DNA from: Algicola sagamiensis DSM 14643
GTDB taxonomy: Bacteria; Pseudomonadota; Gammaproteobacteria; Enterobacterales; Alteromonadaceae
Assembly: GCF_000374485.1 (NCBI RefSeq)
Contig: NZ_KB894492.1
Location: forward strand, 332,508 to 396,507
Length of the DNA: 64,000 nucleotides
Reading direction: 5' to 3'
Made by a program: the position numbers and the translations under genes. Under the pieces are notes generated by a model. That model saw only the letters and a list, made by a program, of their open reading frames with translations. It did not search any database and was not told where the DNA came from. Positions within the stretch are counted from its first letter, which is position 1; each line of letters starts with the position of its first letter. Below, piece after piece: positions 1-7,250 of the stretch.

Positions 1-237
1 ATTTCTATTCTTATAGCTCTTTTCTGTAAGAAAATAGAGCTCTATTACGAAAGCGCGGATAACCTGGAAGAGTTAGCAAGTGTTCTAATTATGGAAAGAA
101 TAAGAATCAGAAAGCTGCCTCAAGACAGTCAACTAGAGGCTATGAAAACATGGAAGTCAAAATTGGATATTTTTGAAGAGAGGCAAAACTCTCAAGCTGC
201 TAATAACTCAAGTTACGAAATACGCAGGGTGAAATAA
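1..237 (+). CDS. 3' end of an unidentified gene
   Basis: An open frame enters from the left edge and ends at the TAA at 235-237, giving the last 78 residues of a protein. The visible part starts with a hydrophobic stretch and continues into a charged, probably helical tail rich in Glu, Lys and Gln. I recognise no family. It does not resemble the C-terminus of a tyrosine integrase (no His-x-x-Arg or catalytic Tyr context). It converges on the repressor gene, and a strong hairpin spans both stop codons. Whether it belongs to the prophage or to the flanking chromosome cannot be decided here. Confidence 0.55.
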   Translation: MSILIALFCKKIELYYESADNLEELASVLIMERIRIRKLPQDSQLEAMKTWKSKLDIFEERQNSQAANNSSYEIRRVK

Positions 238-252
238 TCACCCTGCTCTTTG
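224..252. terminator. Hairpin between convergent genes, likely bidirectional terminator
   Basis: GCAGGGTGA (224-232) and TCACCCTGC (238-246) form a perfect 9-bp stem with a 5-nt loop, followed by TCTTTGTT. The loop contains the stop codon of the left gene and the 3' arm begins with the stop of the repressor gene. Confidence 0.7.
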
Positions 253-663
253 TTCCTCAAGTAACTTATTTCTTTGCTCATCCTTAGCTTGACTGATGTT
301 CTTCATTAGCATTTTGGTGAGGATATTCATCATCTGAGCATCAAGATTTGGAATGACGTCAATTTCAAATGCATCAATCAAGGTTTCTTTAATAACGCCC
401 TCAAGAGATGAATCACTTAAAGATTCACTTGATTCTTTTCCAGTAACCAGCCAATCAAGAGATATGCCTTTTTCTTGCGATGTGTAGATACACTCTTTTA
501 TTGGGATTGTATTGATTCTTACCCAAGTATTTACCGTTGTAGAACCCACCCCAAGAATTTCGGCTAAATGCCTATTGCTCTTGGCTTCCCATACGTTTCT
601 TAAGCGCTCGCAAATATCTCTGGTGGATACATTTGAAATTTTATCTTGCATTTTAAGATTCAT
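238..663 (-). CDS. CI-like prophage repressor, short form
   Basis: A 141-residue protein with an N-terminal phage CI-type helix-turn-helix (about residues 15-75). The visible pattern is LAEILGVGSTTVNTWV followed by the typical GISLDWLVTGK ending of this domain family. Full-length CI/LexA-type repressors carry a C-terminal S24 autocleavage domain. Here the C-terminal 60 residues are too short for that domain and show no Ser-Lys peptidase signature, so they probably serve oligomerisation only. The gene is divergent from the early operon across 98 bp that contain several ATTCA half-sites, the expected layout of a lysogeny switch. Induction must work by a route other than RecA-stimulated self-cleavage. 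Function is well supported by domain and position; the operator assignment is inference. Confidence 0.85.
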   Translation of the reverse strand: MNLKMQDKISNVSTRDICERLRNVWEAKSNRHLAEILGVGSTTVNTWVRINTIPIKECIYTSQEKGISLDWLVTGKESSESLSDSSLEGVIKETLIDAFEIDVIPNLDAQMMNILTKMLMKNISQAKDEQRNKLLEEQRAG

Positions 664-730
664 TAATCTAGATTGTGAATCACATTAAGATTCATAAGCT
701 CATATCAGCCAAATAAAGTTCTTATGAATC
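654..730. promoter_or_regulatory. Candidate repressor operator region with repeated ATTCA half-sites
   Basis: Between the divergent repressor and early operon lie GATTCATT (657-664), TGAATC (676-681), GATTCATAAG (689-698) and CTTATGAATC (721-730). The last two are exact 10-bp inverted copies. The repeated half-site in alternating orientation in a 98-bp divergent promoter region suggests repressor/Cro binding sites. No clean -10/-35 pair stands out. Confidence 0.5.
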
Positions 731-761
731 TCTACGAAATTTACTACAGGAGAACTATAGC

Positions 762-1016
762 ATGATGCAGCAAATAAATTTAACCCTAGAAACCCCTCTC
801 GTAACATTTGAAAAATGGGCGGAGCAAACAGGGCAGTCTGTAAGGGCTGTCAGGGAGCAAGTCAAAGCAGGAAAGTGGCCTACATACACCCCTCCATCAA
901 AGGCAAATGAAAAACAGGGTCGTAGAAAAAAATACATCAACGTATTTGAGGTAATTACTAGCTCAGCCAAAAGCTGTGGGATGGAAGTTCAAGTCAAAAT
1001 GGAAGGTGCTGCATGA
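762..1016 (+). CDS. Cro/Cox-like early regulator
   Basis: An 84-residue basic protein, first gene of the rightward early operon, preceded by AGGAG at 748-752. The N-terminal half (FEKWAEQTGQSVRAVREQVK) looks like a winged or simple helix-turn-helix of the Cox/excisionase type. A Lys/Arg-rich segment and a beta-like stretch (RRKKYINVFEVI) follow, as in phage Cox proteins. Its place opposite the CI-like repressor suggests a role as anti-repressor/Cro or excisionase. The stop overlaps the next start by ATGA. The helix-turn-helix is visible; the exact role is inferred from position. Confidence 0.65.
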   Translation: MMQQINLTLETPLVTFEKWAEQTGQSVRAVREQVKAGKWPTYTPPSKANEKQGRRKKYINVFEVITSSAKSCGMEVQVKMEGAA

Positions 1017-1324
1017 ATCTGCAAACAGCACAATCAATAGCTGCATCTGGACTAATTGAAAGCCTTGCAGAAGAGTTGAAAGAGATTATCAAAGAACACA
1101 ACGACCGGATTATTCGCGTTAGAGAAGTTATGGAAATGGTCAACATCCGGCGCAACTCACTTTTAGATTTGGTTAACTCAGGCCATTTCCCAAAACCAAT
1201 TCCTATTTCAAAAACCATCAATGGCTGGCGTTTGAGTGATGTTCAAGAGTTTATCCGCATCGGAGGAATTCACGCCTGGGCAGAGCAATACGGCAAAACC
1301 AACAATGTAAGGCTAGCAGCATGA
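1013..1324 (+). CDS. AlpA-family DNA-binding regulator
   Basis: A 103-residue protein with an AlpA/MerR-like helix-turn-helix in residues about 38-85. It shows RVREVMEMVNIRRNSLLDLV, then FPKPIPI and NGWRLSDVQEFI, the characteristic pattern of AlpA-type prophage regulators. AlpA proteins act as transcriptional activators, often of integrase or excision genes, and resemble phage P2 Cox/P4 Vis regulators. Residues 1-35 form an extra helical N-terminus. It is coupled by ATGA overlaps to the genes on both sides. Family assignment is fairly firm; its target genes are unknown. Confidence 0.75.
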   Translation: MNLQTAQSIAASGLIESLAEELKEIIKEHNDRIIRVREVMEMVNIRRNSLLDLVNSGHFPKPIPISKTINGWRLSDVQEFIRIGGIHAWAEQYGKTNNVRLAA

Positions 1325-1683
1325 ACAACATCGTTTCATTCCAAAACAAACAGGGTTACAAAAGTGCATCTTCTATTCTTCCGCAACACCTCAAAGAACA
1401 TGAAGCATTAAGTCGCAATTATCGTCATCAAGTCATCCAACTGGATCTCTCCAAACGCTGGGCGCTACTGAAAGAGCGTGACAAAAGAATGTTGTCATAT
1501 CGCGCAGGGATTAATCCTGATAGTGAATTTCTGCAAACAGACTTCGAGTCCTTTCCAGATGAAATCAAATTGATGCTTAGAGAAGCAATCGTTGAAATTC
1601 TTGACTTGGCATTGGTATTTGTTGGTTTGCGAGTCATCAATAATTTGGATGATTTCTGTGACGTATGGGGGATTGAGAAATGA
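1321..1683 (+). CDS. Unknown early prophage protein
   Basis: A 120-residue protein with no recognised domain. It is predicted to be mainly helical, with an amphipathic, slightly hydrophobic C-terminal third (IVEILDLALVFVGLRVI) that could be a packing helix rather than a membrane span. It ends in WGIEK, echoing the WGIEL/WGVEL endings of the two zinc-ribbon proteins downstream. The DNA for that tail (TGGGGGATTGA) sits at ribosome-binding distance from the next start. It is coupled by ATGA overlaps on both sides, so it is expressed with the replication genes. Confidence 0.6.
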   Translation: MNNIVSFQNKQGYKSASSILPQHLKEHEALSRNYRHQVIQLDLSKRWALLKERDKRMLSYRAGINPDSEFLQTDFESFPDEIKLMLREAIVEILDLALVFVGLRVINNLDDFCDVWGIEK

Positions 1684-2078
1684 GTAATGATACGGATTAT
1701 AGAGCGCACTGTTGCGAAGTGCATGGGCCAAAGGTTTTTAATGGAACTTGGTTTGGATGTTTAAACTGCCACAACTTATCAGTAGCGGAGGTAGGAATAA
1801 CCCCATGTAGCGTATGTAGAAACCATTTATTTCCAGATGACCGTTACTTTTTTCGTGGCAAATTTTTATGTCATGAATGCCTTACAGAGGAACGTAAAAA
1901 TTTGCCAACGACTCGCCTATATCACTTCCTTCTTGAAGACCACTATACCCGTAGGGATGAAGTTGAACAGGTTTCGAAGTTATACATCGAGCGCTTGACT
2001 GAAATTGCTTCATTACTTCAAAACGGTGATGCACAGGAAGCAGAGAAGCTGATAAAGCAATGGGGGATTGAATTATGA
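1680..2078 (+). CDS. Zinc-ribbon protein, paralogue 1
   Basis: A 132-residue protein with a Cys-rich N-terminal half: CHNL preceded by GCLNC, then CSVC (about residues 41-44) and CHEC (about residues 60-63). These pairs can build one or two zinc ribbons. The C-terminal half is helical and ends in LIKQWGIEL. The same architecture and tail recur in the gene at 2260, so the two are likely duplicates. PM2 itself encodes a small zinc-finger transcription regulator (P14) that activates late genes, so a role as late activator is a reasonable guess. No direct similarity to P14 was tested. Coupled by ATGA overlaps at both ends. Confidence 0.65.
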   Translation: MSNDTDYRAHCCEVHGPKVFNGTWFGCLNCHNLSVAEVGITPCSVCRNHLFPDDRYFFRGKFLCHECLTEERKNLPTTRLYHFLLEDHYTRRDEVEQVSKLYIERLTEIASLLQNGDAQEAEKLIKQWGIEL

Positions 2079-2263
2079 GTTTAGTTATCCGTTTCATGTT
2101 TTTTGCGCTTTTCATACTGTCATATTGCGTTCTGGGTTTCATCTTTGCAATCAGCCCGATTAGTACTGACGAATTATTGCTCAGCGCGGCTTTGATTTTG
2201 GGGTTTGTTTTATCGGTTTATGGTGCGTTTGATTTTTTGTTTTCTAGGAGAGTGGAAGAATGA
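2075..2263 (+). CDS. Small membrane protein with two predicted spans
   Basis: A 62-residue, very hydrophobic protein. Residues about 5-30 and 34-55 form two membrane segments, followed by a short basic tail (FSRRVEE). It lies between the two zinc-ribbon paralogues, with ATGA overlaps at both ends. No family recognised. Its location in the early operon rather than the structural operon argues against a virion membrane protein; superinfection exclusion or a host-membrane role is possible but not shown. Confidence 0.6.
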   Translation: MSLVIRFMFFALFILSYCVLGFIFAISPISTDELLLSAALILGFVLSVYGAFDFLFSRRVEE

Positions 2264-2574
2264 TTGTGAAATTAACCAGTGGCAGAGCAAAAGGGCCCTG
2301 CGAAAAGTGCGGTAAAGACGGGGTATTGGAGTGCGCATCTTGTATAGAAGGTTACTCTTGGCTTTGCTTGGATTGCTACGCTGTTGAGCACCGTGCGCAG
2401 CCAATTTCTGAATATTACAAGCGTGCCAAGATGGAGCTTAAGTCTGCATACCCTGAATATCATGCGGTTTCTGCACTTTATATTTCGAGGTTAATTTATT
2501 GTTTGAGAGCTTTTGAAAAAGGAGATGATGAAGAAGCAAATAGAGTAATGAAACTCTGGGGGGTTGAGCTATGA
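2260..2574 (+). CDS. Zinc-ribbon protein, paralogue 2
   Basis: A 104-residue protein with CEKCGKDG, CASC and CLDC motifs in its first 50 residues, a compact zinc-ribbon pattern. The C-terminal half matches that of the gene at 1680 in layout and sequence: VSALYISRL versus VSKLYIERL, GDDEEA versus GDAQEA, and WGVEL versus WGIEL. It sits immediately upstream of the replication initiator with an ATGA overlap. Possible roles are transcription regulation (as for the PM2 zinc-finger protein) or assisting initiation. The duplication is seen in the sequence; the role is inference. Confidence 0.65.
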   Translation: MIVKLTSGRAKGPCEKCGKDGVLECASCIEGYSWLCLDCYAVEHRAQPISEYYKRAKMELKSAYPEYHAVSALYISRLIYCLRAFEKGDDEEANRVMKLWGVEL

Positions 2575-4514
2575 ACTTTCGCGAGTTTCGCAATTATCCC
2601 ACGTTGAGTGCGCCAGTTGAGCATGCGCTTTCGGAAATTGACGATAACGGCTCGTATAATTTTGCACAGGGTAGATTGTCAGTACTACCCCGCCTCTATC
2701 AGGGAAAAATTGCCCGAGAATATGCAAGGCTTTATCACATAAAGCGCAGGCAGCGTCTTTATCATGCAAATAAATGGCTTCGCAAAGTGACTGACTTAAT
2801 GTCGAGCACATTGAATACGGCAGTAGACATGAACCGACTTGCAAATCCTGACTCCCTCAAAAAATATGCGGATGAATTGGCGCGTGAAAGCCTGCGAAAG
2901 GTTTTAGATGTTGGGGATACTATGCCGGAAGACGCAAGTTATTTTGAGCGTTTAGTGAAAGCCTTTCAAGTGTTGGTTCGGTTTGTGAATGACCACGATA
3001 TGGTTCACCCACTTCAAGCCGTGAAGAAAAGAAAAATACCACAAGAAGAGATAGAAAGCGCAGTACTCAAAATGAAGTGTGAAAAATGGTGGCTCAGAAA
3101 ACTTAAGCGCCTTCGCTTACATAAACTTGAGGCGCTGGAAATTGCTTTGGGAAATGTTGGGCGTGAGACGAGTGCGTATTCTAGTGAGTTTGCACAGAAC
3201 GAATTTACTGCAATGCGTCAGAGTGGTCAAAAGTGGTTAGAAATGATGGACCTTGTGAATGAACACGGGGATATCATACCAATGGAAGCTGCTGCAAATG
3301 CTGGTGTGAGTAATCCTGTAAATCGTCGAAACGAGCTAATGTTGCGTATCCGAGAAACCGAAGAGATAGCAACAGAAATGGGGTATATCAGCGTTTTCTT
3401 TACCATTACCTGCCCTTCTCGAATGCATCGAAACTCTCCAAATTGGGATGGTACAACCCCTAAAGAGGCGAATAATTATCTTGTAGAGCACTGGGCGGGA
3501 TGCCGCTTACATCTCAATAGTGGGCATTACAAACCAAGTGGCCGATTTGTCAGAGGTGAGCCAGTGCCATATTTTGGTGTTCGCACTGTTGAACCGCATG
3601 CGGATGGGTGTCCACACTGGCATATGCTGTTGTTTTTCCCTAAAGAACATTTAAGGCAAATTACCTCGATAATGAGGCAAAACTTTACTGTTGTTGATAG
3701 GGGAGAGCTGACAGCGCGTCGCGCACAAAAAAAGGAGCGTTTTGCAGCATACAAAAAAGCGCGGCAAATATGGGGGTTAAAGAAATCGAAAGGCATTCAC
3801 ACCAAAGAGCCTCGCAAGCCCAAAGATGTGTTTCGTCCTCGTTTTGATTACGAAATTATCGACCCAAACAAAGGAAGCGCAGCGGCTTATATTGCCAAGT
3901 ACATTTCCAAAAATATCGACGGTCATCAACTTGAAAATCACGAAGATGAAGAAACTGGAAAAGAACTTCAACAGCAAGTGAATCCAGTGCTCGCATGGGC
4001 TTCAACGTGGAACATTCGCCAGTTTCAATTTCAAGGCTCACCAAGCGTTACTGTTTATCGTGAATTGCGACGCATCCGAGAGCCAGTAAAAGAAGAGGGA
4101 TTGGAAGAAATTCGGAGTGTAGCGGATGAGGGGCAATGGAAAGAGTTCGTGAAACTCATGGGAGGGATGAATATTGGGCGGGATGCTCGATTTAAAACGC
4201 ACTATGAAGTGACACCAACCGCAAATGATTACGCCGAAGCATCAAAAGAAATCAAAGGTGTGCTAGACACCGAAACGAATCAAACACTCCTCACCCGTCT
4301 TTTTTCGTGGTCTCGCCGTAGGCGCGACCACTTATCTTGGACTTGTGGAAATAACTGTAATCAGGACGAAGAGCCGCCAGAAAAGCTGAGTCGATTAGGG
4401 ATAGATGCTTTCGGGTGGAAAATTCTCAAAGGTGGTGCCCGGCTCAAGACGTTTGCCGGACTTTTCAAAATCAATAATAACCAACTTATCAACGTAGGGG
4501 CTGATTATGGGTAG
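2571..4514 (+). CDS. Rolling-circle replication initiator (phage gpA type, HUH endonuclease)
   Basis: A 647-residue protein carrying the three motifs of superfamily I HUH initiators such as phiX174 gpA, P2 gpA and PM2 P12. Motif I is FFTITCPSRMH (about residues 274-284). The metal-binding motif is EPHADGCPHWH (341-351, with His349 and His351). The tyrosine motif is YIAKYISKN (440-448), with Tyr440 and Tyr444 separated by three residues, as in enzymes that use two tyrosines alternately. PM2 P12 is of similar length. The protein nicks the double-stranded origin, stays covalently bound to the 5' end and recloses the strand after one round. It is translationally coupled to the zinc-ribbon gene before it and overlaps the next gene by 8 bp. 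The origin itself often lies inside this gene in the phiX174 group. Confidence 0.9.
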   Translation: MNFREFRNYPTLSAPVEHALSEIDDNGSYNFAQGRLSVLPRLYQGKIAREYARLYHIKRRQRLYHANKWLRKVTDLMSSTLNTAVDMNRLANPDSLKKYADELARESLRKVLDVGDTMPEDASYFERLVKAFQVLVRFVNDHDMVHPLQAVKKRKIPQEEIESAVLKMKCEKWWLRKLKRLRLHKLEALEIALGNVGRETSAYSSEFAQNEFTAMRQSGQKWLEMMDLVNEHGDIIPMEAAANAGVSNPVNRRNELMLRIRETEEIATEMGYISVFFTITCPSRMHRNSPNWDGTTPKEANNYLVEHWAGCRLHLNSGHYKPSGRFVRGEPVPYFGVRTVEPHADGCPHWHMLLFFPKEHLRQITSIMRQNFTVVDRGELTARRAQKKERFAAYKKARQIWGLKKSKGIHTKEPRKPKDVFRPRFDYEIIDPNKGSAAAYIAKYISKNIDGHQLENHEDEETGKELQQQVNPVLAWASTWNIRQFQFQGSPSVTVYRELRRIREPVKEEGLEEIRSVADEGQWKEFVKLMGGMNIGRDARFKTHYEVTPTANDYAEASKEIKGVLDTETNQTLLTRLFSWSRRRRDHLSWTCGNNCNQDEEPPEKLSRLGIDAFGWKILKGGARLKTFAGLFKINNNQLINVGADYG

Positions 4515-4689
4515 CAAACTAACAAGACAGCATCACAGGGTTCAATCAAAGATTGATGAAGCGAGACGCGCAAATGTACTGGATATGAAAAAAGCTGCAT
4601 TGGATGCGATTGATGAAAGCAATCGACTTATCGCCATGCTCATTGATGAAGTTGAAGCGCTCAATGATGAAATCCGGAGAAAGATATGA
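4507..4689 (+). CDS. Small coiled-coil protein
   Basis: A 60-residue charged protein, almost entirely helical with heptad-like spacing (ALDAIDESNRLIAMLIDEVE). It overlaps the end of the initiator gene by 8 bp and the next gene by ATGA, and has GGGG 7 nt before its start. No family recognised. Possibly a structural adaptor or a helper of replication. Confidence 0.55.
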   Translation: MGSKLTRQHHRVQSKIDEARRANVLDMKKAALDAIDESNRLIAMLIDEVEALNDEIRRKI

Positions 4690-5180
4690 AAACAACCCAA
4701 AACGAACATGGCTCCATCCCAGCCAGAAACAGCAAGAATCCGGTTGTGGGTGTTGTGCGCTGCCCGGGCTTCGGGTGTGACTGTGTCGCCACCGTTCACA
4801 AAGCGCAAGGCAACCGAAAGGGTTTGGTTTATCTCATCTGTGATGAGTGTGGAACGGACCAATCCGCAGGTAAATCCCGCCAAGAAAAAATAAAATCAAA
4901 TATGCACTCCTGCATTGAAAGTCTGGAAAAAGCCGAAGCCAAAGGGGGAGAAAAAGAGGAGAAAAACCATCCATCTGATACGGCTTCCATTTCGGCTCCA
5001 AAACCTACCTCGAAGCCAAGTATCAATGCGGCTTCTACGGTTTCAAAAACTGACGATATTATAACCGACCAACCCGACCCAAAACAAGTACAAAAAACCA
5101 ACGACACCCCAAAAACCAAACCTATTATTTGCGCCATCATTGGTGGCTTATTTGGTGCGGTTGTGGGCTTAGTGGCTTAA
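4686..5180 (+). CDS. Zinc-ribbon protein with C-terminal membrane anchor
   Basis: A 164-residue protein. The N-terminal 55 residues contain CPGFGCDC and CDECG separated by a short beta region with KGLVYLICDECG, a pattern consistent with a zinc ribbon. Residues about 70-140 are low-complexity, rich in Ser, Thr, Pro, Lys and Asp, and probably disordered. The last 20 residues (IICAIIGGLFGAVVGLVA) form one membrane span with small-residue packing. The layout suggests a membrane-tethered nucleic-acid or metal-binding head. This could connect the circular genome with the virion inner membrane, but that is inference. Confidence 0.55.
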   Translation: MKTTQNEHGSIPARNSKNPVVGVVRCPGFGCDCVATVHKAQGNRKGLVYLICDECGTDQSAGKSRQEKIKSNMHSCIESLEKAEAKGGEKEEKNHPSDTASISAPKPTSKPSINAASTVSKTDDIITDQPDPKQVQKTNDTPKTKPIICAIIGGLFGAVVGLVA

Positions 5181-5205
5181 GAAAACGAAAACGGAGAATA
5201 TGACC

Positions 5206-5697
5206 ATGACGCAAACCGCAGAAACCGCATTAGAACTAGGCTTAGAAGCCGAAGCGCCAACCGAAAGAGACCTAGAAGCAAAAGCATTTGCAGCCACGCT
5301 AGCGGAAGACTTCGACCCGGAAGAAGTCATCAACCAACAGGAAGCCGCAAACGAGGCTGAAAAAGCCGAGCAACAGAACATAGATGAAGGCGCTGACGCC
5401 TTCGCATATATGGCAATCAACACCTATGAATCCGTACTGAAAATGGCGCACTCTGATTTTAAACTCACGAAAGAAGTGAAGGACAAAGCTGTTGAAAATT
5501 ACGGCCCGGTTATCAAAAAGTATGGCCCTCAAATGATGTCACTGATGGGGCAATATCAAGCAGAAATCAGCGCAGGAATTTTCACAGCAACACTTGCCGT
5601 CCAGTCATATAAGCAACTGAAGCAACTCAAAATCGAAGACATGCAAAAAGAAGCCGCAGACGACAAACAAGAGGCAAAGCACGATGCAACCCATTAA
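5206..5697 (+). CDS. Unknown acidic prophage protein next to the packaging ATPase
   Basis: A protein of 163 residues from the ATG at 5206 (165 from 5200). The GGAG at 5193-5196 is 9 nt from 5206 but only 3 nt from 5200, so 5206 is preferred. The first 60 residues are very acidic and Ala/Glu-rich. The middle is helical, and about residues 110-135 (SLMGQYQAEISAGIFTATLAVQSYKQL) are moderately hydrophobic and might be a membrane-associated helix. No family recognised. It overlaps the packaging ATPase gene by 14 bp, suggesting virion assembly or packaging. Confidence 0.55.
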   Translation: MTQTAETALELGLEAEAPTERDLEAKAFAATLAEDFDPEEVINQQEAANEAEKAEQQNIDEGADAFAYMAINTYESVLKMAHSDFKLTKEVKDKAVENYGPVIKKYGPQMMSLMGQYQAEISAGIFTATLAVQSYKQLKQLKIEDMQKEAADDKQEAKHDATH

Positions 5698-6352
5698 CGC
5701 CAACAATGCACTCGATGCGCTCCATACGTTGTACGTTGCCGGGACTGGAGGTGGCAAAACAACGGCGGTGAAGAAACTCGGCCCCAAAGAAAAAGACCAA
5801 GTTGTATTTTGGGACCCTCATCAAGATTATGACCAATTTCGCGGACGTCCAGTCCGCCGTTACACTTGCTTCAAGCGCTTCTTCCAAGCATTACATGAAT
5901 CACGCAAATCACTGCGGGGCTTTAAAATCGCTCTAACCGTGGAAGAAACCCGTAAGAACTTCCTTAAGTTCTGTGAAATCGTCAAAACCCAGGGCGACGG
6001 AGACCACCCCAAGCGATTACATGTGGTGATTGAAGAGTTACCGCAAGTGACTGAAGGAATAGGCAAAGAAAAAGGCTCGTACGGTTGGCTCATGACAGTC
6101 GGCCGGAAGTTCGGCTTTATCGTCCACAGCATCGGACAGCGAACCACTGAGATGTCCAAAACGACCCTTTCACAAAGCCCGATTAAGTGGATTGGCATTC
6201 AAAATAGCAGGGCTGATGCAAAACGAATGGCGGATGAGGCTGATATACCGATAGAGGACATTTTGGCGTTACAGCCGTTGCAATATTTCTTAAAAAAGCC
6301 GGGGATAGGCAATTACACGAAAGGCAAGCTAAGTAGAGCAGGGTTAAGTTAG
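5684..6352 (+). CDS. Packaging ATPase, HerA/FtsK superfamily (PM2 P9-like)
   Basis: A 222-residue P-loop NTPase. Walker A is GTGGGKTT (residues 20-27) and Walker B is LHVVIEEL (about 112-119), with two acidic residues. The small size and the position next to the capsid region match the genome-packaging ATPases of tailless, membrane-containing phages such as PM2 (P9) and PRD1. These enzymes sit at a vertex and use ATP to move or deliver the genome. The region between the motifs (WDPHQDYDQF after the P-loop) fits the aspartate-rich strand seen in HerA/FtsK relatives. The start has GAGG 10 nt upstream. Together with the capsid protein, this gene defines the element's type. Confidence 0.85.
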   Translation: MQPINANNALDALHTLYVAGTGGGKTTAVKKLGPKEKDQVVFWDPHQDYDQFRGRPVRRYTCFKRFFQALHESRKSLRGFKIALTVEETRKNFLKFCEIVKTQGDGDHPKRLHVVIEELPQVTEGIGKEKGSYGWLMTVGRKFGFIVHSIGQRTTEMSKTTLSQSPIKWIGIQNSRADAKRMADEADIPIEDILALQPLQYFLKKPGIGNYTKGKLSRAGLS

Positions 6353-6377
6353 ATAAAATTCAGCTTGGTAAAATTAA

Positions 6378-6941
6378 TTAAAATACTATGAATTGGCCGC
6401 TATTTTGCTTCAGGTGTTGGTTTATTGAGCTAGATAACTCATGAGGCGTATTAGGGCCAATATAAACAGCTATTTGGTTTGCTTCTATTGAAAATGGGAT
6501 GAGAAGCACTTTTTTATTAACAGATGGAATCTGAGAAACGTATAAGCATTCTTGTATTGCTAAGTCTGAAGATGATGCCACGTACACGCACGAAAGACCC
6601 TTAGGAAAAGGCTCTTTAAGGTGAAGGATTGGGTCAGATGATATAAAAGTATGGATTGAGGGGTAGAATTCGTCTTTATGAATACCAATGAAAAGCCCGT
6701 CTTTTATCTCTGTAGTGTTACCATTCTCATGGGTACTCTCCATGTGTATATATACACTTAAATGGTAATGGTTGGCCTCTTTCACCCCAATGAATGGAAT
6801 ATGCCCACCTGTGATACTATCAATCTGCTCAGTGCTATCCACTTTTATCCAATGAAATTTACCACCTTCTTTGCTGAACATATTTTCCACCATTATTAAA
6901 ATGATATTAGATACATTAGATACTGTGAGCTCATTAGCCAA
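6378..6941 (-). CDS. Unknown accessory protein in prophage cargo region
   Basis: Up to 187 residues, on the strand opposite to all other genes of the element except the repressor. The frame opens with TTG at 6941; the first in-frame ATG is at 6893. Neither has a clear ribosome-binding site, so the start is uncertain. The product looks like a soluble alpha/beta protein with no signal peptide or transmembrane span (for example GLFIGIHKDEFYPSIHTFI and VLLIPFSIEANQIAVYIG). No family recognised. The gene is visibly more AT-rich than the phage core, and it sits between the packaging ATPase and a toxin gene. This is a typical cargo position, so a host-benefit or anti-phage role is possible but unproven. 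Confidence 0.55.
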   Translation of the reverse strand: MANELTVSNVSNIILIMVENMFSKEGGKFHWIKVDSTEQIDSITGGHIPFIGVKEANHYHLSVYIHMESTHENGNTTEIKDGLFIGIHKDEFYPSIHTFISSDPILHLKEPFPKGLSCVYVASSSDLAIQECLYVSQIPSVNKKVLLIPFSIEANQIAVYIGPNTPHELSSSINQHLKQNSGQFIVF

Positions 6942-7070
6942 ATCAGATGTTTAAACTTTTCCTACCTAGCAAAAGCCACTTACCAGAAATTAACCCATTT
7001 TACCTATATAAAAGCAATTCAATAACATGCGACGATCCTGCGTGGAATTATTTAACAAAGGAACTATGTT

Positions 7071-7250
7071 ATGTCTGTAGATAGAAAGGCCATCATAGAA
7101 AAAAAACTACCAAAAGACTTCTTCTCAGAAACCCCCTCAGATTCAGAACTTGACCCACTTCAGTTGCAACTTGCAGCAAAAAAGATTGAGCGTGCAGTTA
7201 AGAATAACAATAAAAATCATATTTTGATTTATGAGGAGGCTGACTCTTGA
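7071..7250 (+). CDS. Small protein coupled to YafO-type toxin, candidate antitoxin
   Basis: A 59-residue protein starting at the ATG at 7071, with AAAGGA about 8 nt upstream. It is charged and mostly helical, with an unstructured acidic middle (SETPSDSELDP) and a helix LQLQLAAKKIERAVKN. It shows no Phd/YafN-type DNA-binding fold and is much shorter than YafN, from memory of the family. Its last codons contain GAGGAGG and overlap the TTG start of the toxin gene by 4 nt, so the two are translationally coupled in antitoxin-first order. The antitoxin role is inferred from position only. Confidence 0.6.
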   Translation: MSVDRKAIIEKKLPKDFFSETPSDSELDPLQLQLAAKKIERAVKNNNKNHILIYEEADS

